From the NCBI GenBank assembly GCA_001949185.1, contig BDGG01000003.1, forward strand, positions 2,711,158 through 2,775,157: 64,000 bases of DNA, given 5' to 3'. This document shows positions 10,305 to 21,674 of this stretch, in pieces (within the stretch, counting starts at the first letter, position 1; every line of letters starts with the position of its first letter). The notes beneath the pieces were generated by a model that did not search any database, was not told the DNA's origin, and was given only the letters and a program-made list of their open reading frames with translations. The translations under genes were made by a program, and so were the position numbers. Source of the stretch: Ramazzottius varieornatus. Its lineage: Eukaryota; Tardigrada; Eutardigrada; Parachela; Ramazzottiidae.

Positions 10305-11575
10305 TTATTGCAAACGCAACAGAGGAAGTTTGGTATTACAGTTCGCGTGATAGATCTTTGGAGTTTTGTTACAAACATGATATGACTTGAACTCATGGGC
10401 AAAGCCGTTATTTTTCCACCAGGCACACAGCTGGCGATTCCATTCGCAAGGTAATACGTAAAACCACTGAGGGTACTCAAACCCCAGCAAAGAGAAAGTA
10501 TCTTGGTTGCTCAAGTTTCCCTGAAGTTCATATTTGGCCGTCAAGTTCAGGATGGAAGCTTTGGCGAGGACGGACGAAAACTTCTTGTTAGACCGCATTT
10601 TGTCCAGGTCGAACAAAATCACACCAGTGTTGAAACCCGGATGGCCCTTGTTTGGAGGTTCCCCGACTGTCGTATTTGGGTGGGTCGTCCGAAAGGACTC
10701 CAGAGCGTGACGATAAACCGGTTGCTGCTCATACGCAAGACCTAAAACAAACCAAGGCAAGTTAGAAGACAAAATCGGTATCAGCGGATAGAACGCAATG
10801 GTAGATCGTTACAAACGCTCACCAATCAGCTGATCCGGAGAGAACCTCTCGAAATGCTTGAAGAGCAAAGAAAAATCCGCCTGAAATGCGATGTCGACGT
10901 CCACATAAAGTACTTGATGGTGGAAAGGAAGCAATTTGTGCATCACGATCGATAGGAGGAAAACGTTATGGCTATAGCTGGAGTCGTTTGAGCGGAAGCG
11001 TTCCTGAAGCGGCTGAATATCTTTGGCTGTTATCAGCAGGGCGTCTTCGAGGTCCAGGAAGGATATCTGGAAGAAACATTGGAAGATAGCATTAAAACCA
11101 GCCTTCCATGCAGTAACAAGGTTCATTGTTTACGTACTCGCACTCTTGCTTTGTCCGAGGTGACGTTCCTCTTTATCACAGATTCCGCAACGTCAAAGCT
11201 TTTCCTGTCACTGATGAAGATCAGGTTGACTGGTGCGGTGGCAAAGGCGAACATACTCCGTAAACAGCGTATAAGTTTATGCACTAAGGTCCAATTCCTG
11301 TCAGCACTGGTGAATATAACGACAACTGGTACGTAGGCATCTGCGCTTGGTAGAGTCGTCGTAGTTGGCGGAGGCACTTTGGAAGCCATGGAAGTGTCCG
11401 CAGGAGTGCCAGCAAAAGCTGACGATGCTTCGCTTTCCTCAGGCCGAACTGCATACTGCGTAAGTGGTTCCTCGTGTATCAAGACAAATGTTACTGCCCA
11501 GATGCAAGCAGCCAGGGTGATCGTGAGAAGAAGGCATCTTCGACGGGTTATTAGTGGAGTGATCAGAGGTACCAT
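10305..11575 (-). CDS. XXYLT1: Xyloside alpha-1,3-xylosyltransferase 1
   Basis: This Golgi/ER type II glycosyltransferase adds the terminal xylose to the O-glucose trisaccharide on Notch-type EGF repeats. Three exons, 11138-11575, 10823-11066 and 10305-10741, give 372 aa. An N-terminal cytoplasmic stub with RRR and one membrane anchor (LLLTITLAACIWAVTFVLI) are followed by a Ser/Thr/Pro stem. The GT8 catalytic domain shows the metal-binding DxD as YVDVDIAF. The segment QQPVYRHALESF, then GFNTGVILFDLDKMR, LSNQDTFSLLG and CEWNRQLCAWW, and the C-terminal KIYHANCNTK match XXYLT1 closely. All family landmarks are present and the length is normal. Upstream of it on this strand is a Tc1 element. Confidence 0.93.
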
Positions 11576-11911
11576 TACGTCTCCATCTGGGTATGGTCGC
11601 TGTCATCGTCCGCGATGTGGATCAGACGGTCTTCTCAAAGCCCTCTGCATTCCTTAACGTATCCGCAGGGTGGTAATCGTATAATGGTTTCGAGTTTCGA
11701 CTGAGTAGGCGGGCAGTGCAGGGGATCGGGGGGAATAGCCGGACATCAGAACTGACCGGAAGTGGCTCTATTTGATGTAAAGATGCAGGAATGAAGACTT
11801 CCGAATAACATCCCACACGTAGCTGGGCTTCTGGAGGTTGCCAAATGCGTGTGACGCTAAGGCTTATAAATGAGGAATGCTGCAGACAACGCAGGTGTAG
11901 ATTAGAAGATA
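11576..11911. other. No gene recognised
   Basis: This is the upstream flank of XXYLT1 up to the end of the Tc1/mariner element. It probably contains the promoter; no element can be named. Confidence 0.4.
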
Positions 11912-13856
11912 CAGTGTACGCCAATATGGTCACCCGAAACTGGGCGGAGTTTTTGGGCGCTAACCACAACGCCGACAACCAATGAACAACAGCCAACTGC
12001 TGGATTTATTTATTTTACAATGAGCAGAACACTAACAGTAAAACAGAAACGTATACCATAAAACAGGAAATCTCATGAGGTAAAACACGAAAGACAACCG
12101 AAAATGAAATTATGAGTTCAGTAAGGGATGCGAGCACCGGAGTTGGTGATACACTCAGTCATTCTCCTGTACATCGAGCTCACCAGGTTGCTGCAGTACT
12201 CGGGAGTAACAATTACCTTCCATGCTTCCTGAATTAGATTGTCAAGCTCCTCAAGATCTTTCGGTCTTCGATCGCAGACATACATATTCATTTTTCCCCA
12301 GACATTCTCGATGACATTGAGGTCTGGCGATCTAGACGGCCATGTCAACACCTAAAAGAAGTACGAAAAATTTGTGTACTTGTGTTTATCCAAAAACAAG
12401 ATATATTGTGTAACATGGGCGTATCAGATAAAAAGCACTATTGTTTTACGAGAAACAAACTTTGAATGAGTCCACTCATCCGCCTTCGCGCCTAACACCC
12501 TTCCGCAACGTTTTCGCTCGGTTCGACAACCGATTGGTCTGCTCTAGTAAATTTAAAAATTGAAAACAGAAATATTAAAATACTGTTTAATAAAAAGCGT
12601 ACTTACTTATATTCCTTCTCGCCAGAAAAATTGACCCATCCGTCTAGAGGTGTGCACTGGACACTTGTCTTGCTGGAACACCAAATCCCGACCATGCTTC
12701 TCAAGATACGGAAGTAGTCGCTCGAACAAAACTTCTTCGTAGGCGCCCGAATCTATTCGACCGTCAACCCGAATTAACGCTACAGGTCCACATGCTGTGA
12801 TGGCACCCCACAACATTATCCCGCCTTTAATGCGCGTAGCTACGGCGACTTGCAAGTCTTTATCGTGACGGTTTTCCTCTTTCAAGTATCAGCACTACAA
12901 CGATAAGTGATAAGTATATCGAATTTATCAGATTCATTAAACGCGTTAACGTGTTAAATTTAACAGGCACCTTGCGTTTTCGACGAAAGCCTTAAACAAT
13001 TGACCAAGCAGTTGAAGAATGGTTCCGAATGACAAACTTGCTTCTCGAAGATCTTAATATTTCAAGAGCAGAGATTCATGAATTCAGAAGGTTAATATTA
13101 TTTACCTCGATCTTACCACCGTGCAAGTTGAAACGAACTTCATCACTAAAAGCCACATCATGGAACAGGGTGGGGTTTTCCAGGAGTTGTTCACGCTGGA
13201 ACAGGCACCAGAATACCCGGTTGTCTTTGTGCTCCTACGTTAACTCGTCGAGAACAGCGTCGGATCGACGAGTCTTAAACTCACGAAGCCGATTCAGCAA
13301 CGTCCGGTGGGCGAGTCCAGCTTCGACGGCGATCTTGGCCGCACTCAGCTCCCGCTTTGCCTGAACGAGCACAAGCATTTCGGCGTCCCGCTCCCCGCTC
13401 GTGATACGAGATCGTCCCTTGGGTTTCACCACTTTCCGCTTCTTGGTTTCGGGATCATAATTCTCGATGACGTTCTTCACCCACTTGTGGTCATTTCCCA
13501 TCACACGCCCAACAGCACTCAGATTCTTGTTTTTCTCTGAAAACAACTTAAAAACAACGCTGACAAGGGTTGGGTCCACTGGTATACCACGAACCATCTT
13601 GGATTCACAAAAAGATATCAGAATTTGCGACCGAAAGGATCTGGAGCTGAAAGGATCACTCGGTAATACAGCTCAGTATATCGCACTACCGGCTGTTGCG
13701 CAACAGGTTCATTAGCAATCAGCTGTGCCTATTTACGTTTAATCAACCATGTCTATCCAACCAGATCGCTTTTCCTGGTTTTTAACTGGTCGTCTGCGGC
13801 TTGGCTGACGCCCAAAAACTTCGCCCAGTTTCGGGTGACCATATTGGCGTACACTG
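11912..13856 (-). mobile_element. Complete Tc1/mariner-type transposon, 1945 bp, coding region dead
   Basis: The ends are CAGTGTACGCCAATATGG and its reverse complement. Inverted repeats of about 50 bp (11912-11961 and 13807-13856) are nearly identical, and TA flanks both ends (11910-11911 and 13857-13858), the expected target duplication. Inside is a transposase on the minus strand with an N-terminal DNA-binding region and a DDE catalytic region. In-frame stops show the coding copy is inactive. Confidence 0.92.
12118..13597 (-). pseudogene. Tc1-like transposase with in-frame stops
   Basis: DDE transposase of the Tc1/mariner group. The first part (from ATG 13597) is a helix-turn-helix region. 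The frame hits TAG at about 13235, then continues in the same frame with REQLLENPTLFHD and the first catalytic region (AFSDEVRFNLHGGK). After a non-coding gap, 12607-12885 carries the second catalytic Asp (FQQDKCPVH) and ends in TAA. The last part, 12118-12351, has WPSRSPDLNVIENVWG with the third catalytic residue. The TAA at the end of the middle part sits just before a GTAAGT, so splicing there would still leave the stop. Two in-frame stops argue the protein is not made. Confidence 0.85.
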
Positions 13857-14934
13857 TAATCTGGAACTACTCCGAACTAGAACTGGAAGACATTGTCGAA
13901 ATTAACAACATTAAGTCGGAACTCTCAATGCAATCAACCGCTTGCCACGAGATACCGTGTTTTTGGAGTTTAGTGTCAATTTGTCAGAGCCACCGAGGAG
14001 CTGCTGTACCTCGCCTTGCCGGTAGTGATGTTGGCATAAGGGTATCGCCACCTGATATAATCTTACTTTAATAAGCCCGGGCTGCCAGAGTTCCAATATA
14101 ATCTCAACACAATATGCCCCGACCGCAGAGCGTCTAATATAATGTTAGTATACTAACTGGTGTCGCTGGGTTCTTATTATAATATATTATTATATTTCTG
14201 TCATTTCTAGATCCACGTGTCAACGGGAAAAAATTACTTTCTTCCTTAACAATTTCATCAGTAAAGCAGTTCTATCCAGATCCAGCAATAAAAAGGTCTT
14301 GAATTATTACTTGAAAGTACTACCAAGGAACCGTCCGAAAATAACAGCAGTTTTGTTATCTCTTCTGCCTGGGTTTCTGGAAATTCCCTTTTCTCAAGCC
14401 GTTCTTTCAAGCGCGATTCTGCAAGCGCATTGCAAAATCGCGTTGCAATGCATTTTTTACAGCGCGGATGGCGGGTATGTAACTGAGTCCCAGAAATCGT
14501 AGTCCTACACTCACCAATCAAATTAGCTGCTTCAATCAAGTCGCCAAGTTCGAACGCTCATGAGTTTAACACACGCGCAGGTGGTTGATGCGTGAGATTT
14601 ACTGGCATACAGCCCACTGCGCACAGTTTCACGCTTATTGCGGACGCAAATGAAGCATTACTTTAATCAACTGAAGCCAAAATCCGCAATTTAATAATTT
14701 TAATATAGAACGCCCTGCGGCTTGAGTTTAATATGATAATACTATCTCTGGCTTTCATCTAATGCAAGACTAATAAATATTCCACCTCAGCCGCGGCATC
14801 TAATAAATGTTAATACGATACATTAGATGCAAAAAGCATCCTATAAGTTTTAATTTAGAATAATACTTATATATACCAGCATCACTAATTGCCGGAGAGT
14901 GGGATAAGGTTCAAGCGGTTGATTGATTGTCTTA
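13857..14934. other. A/T-rich intergenic DNA, no gene recognised
   Basis: No coding similarity seen. Parts are strongly A/T-rich (for example 14150-14200 and 14690-14870). Confidence 0.45.
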
Positions 14935-15103
14935 CAGTGCACCGAAAATTTAACCGTCGATAATGGGCGTGACAATTGAACGGGAGCTTAATCATTTTGT
15001 GACCAGCAACAGTCTTAGTTCGCCGCATGCGCAAATCTTATTGGCCATTTTCATCTGGCTCCTTCTAGTACCCATTTTCGACGGTTAATTTTTTTCTACA
15101 CTG
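14935..15103. mobile_element. Mariner-type MITE, 169 bp
   Basis: The ends are CAGTG...CACTG. The left arm runs through TTTAACCGTCGATAATGGG and the right arm CCCATTTTCGACGGTTAA is its reverse complement. TA flanks each end (14933-14934 and 15104-15105). No open frame. Its terminal bases resemble those of the neighbouring Tc1 element but the rest differs. Confidence 0.85.
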
Positions 15104-15213
15104 TATGCGAATATGGACGCGGAACAACTGTTCGTTACGTTACCCACTATGAAGCCAAATGAATAAATGAATAAAATCAATTGAACAAACCTTTCCGTCG
15201 GATTCTCCAGAGT

Positions 15214-16199
15214 AAGGATGTTAATTATCCATCCACAACGGATTTATCCGGATATATCCGGATAAAACCTGGACTGGATGAGAATTTTATCCATCCAGCT
15301 CCTAATCGGATAAAACTCTTATCCATCCGGATATGATCCGGATAACATCTCTATCCATCCGAGGTTTATCCGGATAAACCTACCTGAATCAATAAAACAG
15401 ACAATCAAAGCAGAACAGCCCAACTCGTTTTGCTAACGTTCCGTTGCAATCCGAAAGAATCGTAACGATGCGCAATCTTTTTACTGTTACAAGCCAACCG
15501 GAAGTCAGCTTATTGAACATTGTTTCTCGTTACACTCTTCCGTTCTTACGAACTATAGCTCGTGCTATTTGTAAGTTGTTTTTATTGCAGCCAAAGAGGA
15601 AGTTCCGACATTGCCGAGAAGTCTACTGCTCCACCTCCGAATACGCAGCTGTCTATCTGCGAACGGATGATAGCGCAAGTCACTTCGGCAGCAGACTCCC
15701 AGCTTAACGAAGATGACCAATTCTTCCTGGATCCAAAGGAATCAGTCAAAAGAGATGTCCTGGAATTTTTGAGCATGTCGGAAAGCCTCTATCCGACATT
15801 GTACCGCATTGCGAAGAATGTTCTGGCTGCACAGGCTTCTTCTGTGCCTCCTGAGAGTGCCTTCTCTGGTTGTGGTCGATACGTTACAGTCCTTCGTAAC
15901 CGCCTAGAACCTGAGGCCCTTCAAGCCATGTTATGTCTGAACTCTTGAACGGTGGTTTTTGCAGCTATGGTAGCAATGATGACAGACGATGAATAGATAC
16001 GCTACAAAGTTTGGTAGTTTCGGTTTGGCTCTAGTGATTGAACATATAGTTTGTATCTAATTGGTTTAACCGGATAATATTCGGATAATGCGGATAAAAG
16101 CTTTATCCAAGAAGCTGGATACGGATAAACCTTTTATCCATATAAATGGTATCCGGATAAGTTCTTATCCATCCGTTTATCCATCCATTAACAACCCTA
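15214..16199 (+). mobile_element. hAT-type element, about 986 bp, internally deleted
   Basis: The left end AGGATGTTAAT and right end ATTAACAACCCT are reverse complements. CTCCAGAGTA (15205-15214) and CTCCCGAGTA (16200-16209) flank it as a near-perfect direct repeat, close to the 8-bp duplication expected for hAT. Both subterminal regions (15218-15400 and 16070-16195) are packed with short repeats of GGATAAA, TTATCC and TATCCGGATA. Such repeats are typical of hAT transposase-binding regions. The interior carries only the C-terminal part of a transposase. Confidence 0.8.
15562..15948 (+). pseudogene. hAT transposase C-terminal fragment
   Basis: The last 60 or so residues match the hAT dimerisation region: LYRIAKNVLAAQASSVPPES, then AFSGCGRYVTVLRNRLEPEA, then a Leu-Cys-Leu-Asn end. 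The RNase H-like catalytic part and the BED zinc finger are absent from the element. The reading frame probably starts after an acceptor (TTGCAG) near 15590. This is not a functional transposase by itself. Confidence 0.85.
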
Positions 16200-16749
16200 C
16201 TCCCGAGTAAGCCATTACACAGGGAAGCATTTTTCGAATGTTTTGGAGCTATTAAATCTGAGTATAATGCTTTCCGTGATGCGGATCAGAGTATTTCTGC
16301 AATTTATGCTTCGTAAAAAGTCAGCTCGGGACTTGATTCTCCGACCTTCGATTTGTTTTGATGGGTGTTTATTCCATATCTACGGCGTCTGCTGAGTCAG
16401 TCCGCATTTTGGCACGCCGTTGTTTGGAAACGGCAACGTAATGCAGCTCTACAGTGGTCTAAGCCGTTGATTGACGATCTTGGCGGAGCTTCTTCATCGT
16501 TCGCTCTTCAGTTCTTCTCCATTCCGATTTCCGTTTTTTTTCCTAATCCCATCGTCTTCCCAAGTTCCTCACACAGTCGGGTTTGTTGCGGCGAACTTCT
16601 TCATACATGGTTGCTTCCTGCAGGCACTACGACCTTCTTGACAACTACTCATCACATTCGGATATCAGAATTCATCCTTCGCCTTCGCTGTTTCGTAGCC
16701 GGAACTCATCAGCTGCTCATCGGAAGTCAGACGAGCGCTCGTCTCAGTG
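16200..16749. other. Upstream region of MRPS2, no other gene recognised
   Basis: An open frame on + from 16365 runs into the first MRPS2 exon region but in a different frame and has no recognisable product. The MRPS2 promoter probably lies here. Confidence 0.4.
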
Positions 16750-17881
16750 ATGCTCCTACGGTGTGTACCCCAATGTATATCGGGGCGTGTACATCATCTG
16801 CTCCGGTCAACATACCGTCCTCTTCACTACGGTACTGCCTGTTCAGCCGCCGAAGCCTTTCCACAAATGCGGAGGAGTGTGACGGAAGATTTGATGAGGC
16901 AAGAGCAGACTGTGCCGTCCGCCGAACCTGTCATCGCTCCCGTTTCCTCTTCTCCAGGTATGTGTACGGTGTTAATCTCGATAAGTTCCTGCTGAAGAGC
17001 CGAGACCATGTTCAGATTTTCTTATGAGCGTTTCACATCTGTTCATGTTGGTTGTTTTCCGGTACTCGTATATATACAGCGTTCTCCTTTTTCATTGCAG
17101 AAGACATGCTGAAACATCCCGATTACTTCAACGTACGGAAACTCTTCACAACCAAAGACCTCTTCCAGGCCGGTGTGCACTTGGGGCACATGGAAGGCAC
17201 ATTGAACGACCGGATGAGGCAGTTCATATTCGGAAAGCGGTTTAATCAGCTGGTGATAGATCTGGACCAAACTGCCGAATACCTCCGTGACGCTCTGAAT
17301 GTCCTTTCGCACATCGTTTACCGTGGAGGAATTGTTCTTTTCGTATGTCGCCATCGTCAGAATGGTTACTTGGTGGAACAGATGGCGATCGAGGCCGGCG
17401 AATACTCCCACACAAGGTAATAAGACAATGTTGTACACAGTGAGGCAGATAGGGTAAATCGGTCACCACGAATCGCGCTTCCTTAAGGGTGACCGAGTTA
17501 TACTTCATGCCTCGACGATTTCGAGCTGCAGTGGGCTGATTGGACCTCTCTTCCTTCAGATATTGGAGAGGCGGTATTCTCACGAACTCGACGGCGGTCT
17601 TCCAGTCCGTAACCCGTCTTCCTGACCTTCTGGTATTCTTTTCCACACAGAACAGTGTGTTGGAGCAACACTTGGCGGTTGACCAGGCAGCGCTGATGAA
17701 TATTCCAACGATTGGTATAGTTGACACGAACTGTAATCCAAATTTGATAACGTACCCCATACCTGGTAACGATGATTCTCCGGCTACTGTTGCTTTTTAT
17801 TGTTATTTATTCAAAACAGCTGTTCTTAATGCGAAGAAGAAAAAGAAGGAAGACGACGCTCGCGAACAACGAGCCCAGTAA
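16750..17881 (+). CDS. MRPS2: Mitochondrial small ribosomal subunit protein uS2m
   Basis: Structural protein of the mitochondrial small ribosomal subunit. Three exons, 16750-16957, 17101-17416 and 17560-17881, give 281 aa. The N-terminus (MLLRCVPQCISGRVHHLLRS) is basic and lacks acidic residues, as in a mitochondrial targeting peptide. The uS2 domain is clear: DLFQAGVHLGH, then FGKRFNQLVIDLDQT, the signature YWRGGILTNS, and a DTNCNP motif near the end. The tail is Lys-rich (KKKKKEDD). Start chosen at ATG 16750. The gene ends 33 bp from the end of a converging small gene. Confidence 0.93.
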
Positions 17882-17914
17882 TCTTCCATGGGTCTTGTTT
17901 TATACGTTGGGTAT

Positions 17915-18340
17915 TTACTGGACGACGGTAAACTTGGCTGTCGATGAGTAACATGGTGTGAAAGCCTGAAAGTGGAAATATACGTTGGTGAAAGTGATAA
18001 AACAATCTATGTGGGACACTCCGTGGTTCTTCTTTCCAAGTCGAGCCGCAGTATCGAACACTTCTTGGTGAGACAGCGATTGCGAGAGTCCAGCAGCTTT
18101 TTGGGAGTCCTTCAAAATTTCAGGATACAGTAACCGAAAAAATAGGGAAACCCACATGATACGGGCCAGAGACCTTGACCAGAAATTTCTGAAACGATCC
18201 TCGAAATACTCCGGAAGTTGGGACTTGGCAGGAAAGACAATAGATGCGCCAGTTCGGAGACCCACCACGAACGTGCATACCGTGTGTCCAGCAATCAAAG
18301 ACCACATTTCTGTTCTACCATTCATTGTCGACTCCTCCAA
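17915..18340 (-). CDS. Small hypothetical protein, single exon, 141 aa
   Basis: An intact frame from ATG 18340 to a stop at 17915. It fits neatly between the ends of MRPS2 and MGAT2. The sequence has a hydrophobic segment near residues 12-35 (SLIAGHTVCTFVVGLRTG) and an Arg/aromatic-rich middle (RFRNFWSRSLARIMWVSLFF), which suggests a small membrane or organelle protein. I do not recognise a family. The alternative is that this is a chance frame or has an intron that I cannot see. Confidence 0.4.
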   Translation of the reverse strand: MEESTMNGRTEMWSLIAGHTVCTFVVGLRTGASIVFPAKSQLPEYFEDRFRNFWSRSLARIMWVSLFFRLLYPEILKDSQKAAGLSQSLSHQEVFDTAARLGKKNHGVSHIDCFITFTNVYFHFQAFTPCYSSTAKFTVVQ

Positions 18341-18588
18341 GTGCGCTTTTGGTATACCTTAAATTTTCCACCAATCGCCTAACCGCTTGAGGCTAATACA
18401 GGGTTCATTGCGCTCTCAATGTCACGTTCTGGAAACCTGTTCCTTTCCTCCGCGATCGACCTATACCTAGCCATAACATTCTTCCGTGATCAGCAACCGA
18501 TTGATGGTAAGTACACATAGCTTCTTCATCGTCTGAGTTCGATACTAAACCTTGGTTCTGGATAGTTGCAGATGGCTTTCTTTTCCGT

Positions 18589-20165
18589 ATGGCGAGACCG
18601 AGCTGGAGAATCATCGGGATTACCGGTCTCATTTTCTTCTTCGCCCAGTCCGTAATCCTTTCCATCTATCGTCGTGCTTCGGAGATACAAGAGCAGATGC
18701 GAGAAAAGGTTGAACATGCTCGCTCCATCGGGATCGAGAGTCTCTTGTCGGACGCACCAGTATCAGCGAAGATAGTAAAGATGAGAAAACGGATCGAGAT
18801 ACTCAATCAGCAACAGGTGGTTCAGAATACTGACCAGTTCGGGAGCTTCGCTTCACAATCGGATTCACCGGTGTTTGTTGTTCAAGTCCACGATCGAGTA
18901 TTATATCTCTCGTCTCTGATCGAAGCGCTCGGAAATGTTCAGGGAATTGAAGAGTGCTTGCTAGTGTTCAGCCATGACATCATCTCGAACGAAATCAACG
19001 CTGTCATTCGGAATATCACCTTCGCTAGAGTTCTCCAGATATACTACCCTTACACCATGCAGCTGTTTCCAATGGGTTATCCCGGTAAAGGTACGTTCAC
19101 GATGACATATACGTTTTGTTGATTCCGCGGCTTACGTCCGTTAATTAAATTACACAGGTTTGCAAGATCGACTTCCGGTCGACAACACTTATAAGGGAGC
19201 AACATTATTGTTATTATTACCACTATAGTATTACCATTTTTGTTCCTAGATCCGAAAGGTGTTTCATTTCCGAAAGGCTACGGTCGTACTCCCGGCCTGG
19301 TCCAGATAAAGTTGCACTGGGTGTGGAAACTCACGCAGGTCTTCCGAGGCATCCGAGAACTGCGGAACCACACTGGTCCAAAGATCTTTCTGGTTCGTCG
19401 GTTCAAAGTCGTTTCCTCCATGGCACAAATAATGCACCTAATTCTAACTTTGTGTTGTCTCGTTCTAGGAGGATGATCATTACGTCTTGCCAGATGCACT
19501 TCACGTCCTTCGCCAAATTCTCACCATGCGGAAGACCTCCTGTCCGACTTGCCTGCCTATATTAGGCGGATACCCCACAGAGATGAACTTGCGATGGGAC
19601 CTTATCAGGCTAAGCCATTTTCAGTCCAGTGGTAACAACATGGGCATGGTGCTCGACCAGTCTTTCTGGAACACTTTCTATAAATGCGGCTTCGAGTTCT
19701 GTACCATTGACGACTACAACTGGGACTGGACTTTGGAGCATTTGAACCGGAAGTGCTTTCCGCAACCCCTAAAGATTCTCAAGGTGGACGCGCCGCGGGT
19801 ATGGCACGTGGGGGATTGCGGTACCCACTTCCGCCACTCCAAGTTCATTACCGGATGCCGGCTTACCCGACTGCAAAGTTCGCTGCACAAAGTGCGGAAG
19901 CTGGTGGAGCAGAAGAACGCGAGTATGTTCCCGGGGGAAATCAAGCAGATCTCGCCGCTCCAGCTTGGCTCACCGGATACTCCAGGTAAGCCTGAGAGGA
20001 GCAGCCTAGACCAAAGTAGAACGAAAATGGAATGAAGCCAAAAATAATTCGTCGTTTGTAGCTCCTTGGGGTGGATGGGGCGATCCGAGGGATCACGACT
20101 TATGCTTAGCCATTATCAAAGATTGGGACAAAGATTGGGACTCAGCCAGCGGACGCACTTCGTAG
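18589..20165 (+). CDS. MGAT2: Alpha-1,6-mannosyl-glycoprotein 2-beta-N-acetylglucosaminyltransferase
   Basis: GlcNAc-transferase II of the Golgi, which starts the second antenna of complex N-glycans. Four exons, 18589-19090, 19250-19392, 19469-19985 and 20062-20165, give 421 aa. The type II anchor is near the N-terminus (IIGITGLIFFFAQSVILSIY). Landmarks are QIYYPYTMQLFPMGYPGK, HWVWKL, the metal-binding region LEDDHYVLPDALHV, FCTIDDYNWDWTLEHL, HVGDCGTH and the C-terminal WGGWGDPRDHDLC. All match MGAT2. The donor after exon 2 is GTTCGT, an unusual 5' splice site, but the phase and the family similarity (FLEDDHY) demand it. Normal length for the family. Confidence 0.95.
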
Positions 20166-20634
20166 CTAACGAATCTACAACACCGCTGCTCAAACCAAGA
20201 TATTTTTCCATCTTTTTAGTTCAGGTTTGTTCAGTTTCAAATATTCTGTTGTAATAGTCCAGTAATTCTCTCGGGCAGTTTTCTACCGGGCCTGTTCCAG
20301 GTGAAAGGACCAGTGTATTTGGACTGACGAGGCAGCGTCTAACGTTTCAGCTATTATGTCATCTACAAATGATTGCACTAAGGCAATGCTGTTGAAGTCT
20401 TTCCCATGCTGTTCGTGAGTGATCTGGCACGAACTGCTGACAACAGAAGAAACAAAAGTGGGTCTAACCTTGACTTCCGGGTTCTTGCTGATGCGAAACG
20501 TGGCGTTGTTTGGCTTTTCCCTTACTCCAGCTTCCTGTGTACCTGTTTCCAGTCGCCTCACGCTCAAGTCCCCGTGGTCCAAGTTTCAGAAAGCGTTTCA
20601 TTACTTTGACTTGTACCTCCTATCGCCAATCGCA
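20166..20634. other. Short intergenic stretch
   Basis: An open frame from 20419 runs into the next gene without family similarity. I treat it as upstream sequence and not as coding. Confidence 0.35.
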
Positions 20635-21674
20635 ATGGCTTCAAAGGCATACGTATGTTCGAAGTCTTTCTCGGTCTTCATCTTCCTGCTGACGAAGATA
20701 ATGCTCGGCCTTGCGCAAGTTGTAACTTCCCCCTTATCGTTGACTTCGGTCCCGCTCGGTCCTTTCGGCATCGAAGATGCTCCGACTTCCGCCATCTCCG
20801 TCATTGCCTTCTCTCCGACCACGGCCGTGACCACGGCGCAGCCCGCGGTATCGGATCCTGCGTCACCACCACCCGCCACGACGACACAGGCAACACCGCC
20901 ACCCACCGCTAACGTCGCGAACCCTGCTTCCGCCAACTCACTTCCTGGTCAGGCAGCCGACTTCATCCATACACTCAACCACGAGCAGCTCGTCTCCTTT
21001 CTGCAAATCATGTTGATGCAGAATGGGGCGCAGGCTTCACGTCCAGCACCCGCTGTGGACCCAACAGGTCTTCCACCCGCTCAGACTTCCAGCTTGAACG
21101 CTGACGACAAGAACGTGGTGGTGAACGTGAATGTGCATGGGACGAATGGCTATGGTCCTTCAACGAGCGGGTCTTCGCCCGGTTCTCCGCTCCTGCAGCT
21201 GACTATCTTCCGGAAAGCCGCAGCGAAGGGTCAGTGCTTTCAACCGTAGTTTTGAAAATATTTGCGGTAACTTAGCTTTCTTCATTGACCTCCGTTTCAT
21301 GCATTGGGTGGTGTAGGTTTGCTTCGATCGGTGGATAAGTTTTCCCAGTCTGAACTCGGAAAGTACGTAACCGACCTTCACGGTTATTGGGCGTCCTCCA
21401 ACCCTGAAAAGCGTGTGAGGAACCGCTCTTTAGTGCAGCGTCACATTGATCATCTGAACGTGTCTTCCGGTATGTAATGCGCCAAGTACTTATCACCACT
21501 CATGATGTAATTGGCCTGTGATTAGTATTGGGCTTGACGTGTTGGTCAGGTGAGAGGAGATTTTTATTGACAAAATTCGAGGCGTTCGCCTGATTGATTT
21601 TGATTTGGGTATCCTGCTTTGCAGATCTAAAACAAGCCATCCGAGAAATCCTACCTGGATTACAGGAAACATAG
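20635..21674 (+). CDS. Secreted Ala/Pro/Thr-rich protein, unknown function
   Basis: Three exons, 20635-21229, 21317-21469 and 21625-21674, give 265 aa with clean phases. The start ATG at 20635 opens a signal-peptide-like stretch (SFSVFIFLLTKIMLGLAQ). A low-complexity region of about 60 residues follows (AQPAVSDPASPPPATTTQA and similar). After that comes a more normal segment (FIHTLNHEQLVSFLQIMLMQ), a Gly/Ser/Asn stretch and a C-terminal helix-prone region (DKFSQSELGKYVTDLHGYW). I do not recognise a family. It could be a secreted or mucin-like protein. An in-frame extension upstream to 20419 is possible but would lose the signal peptide. Confidence 0.55.
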
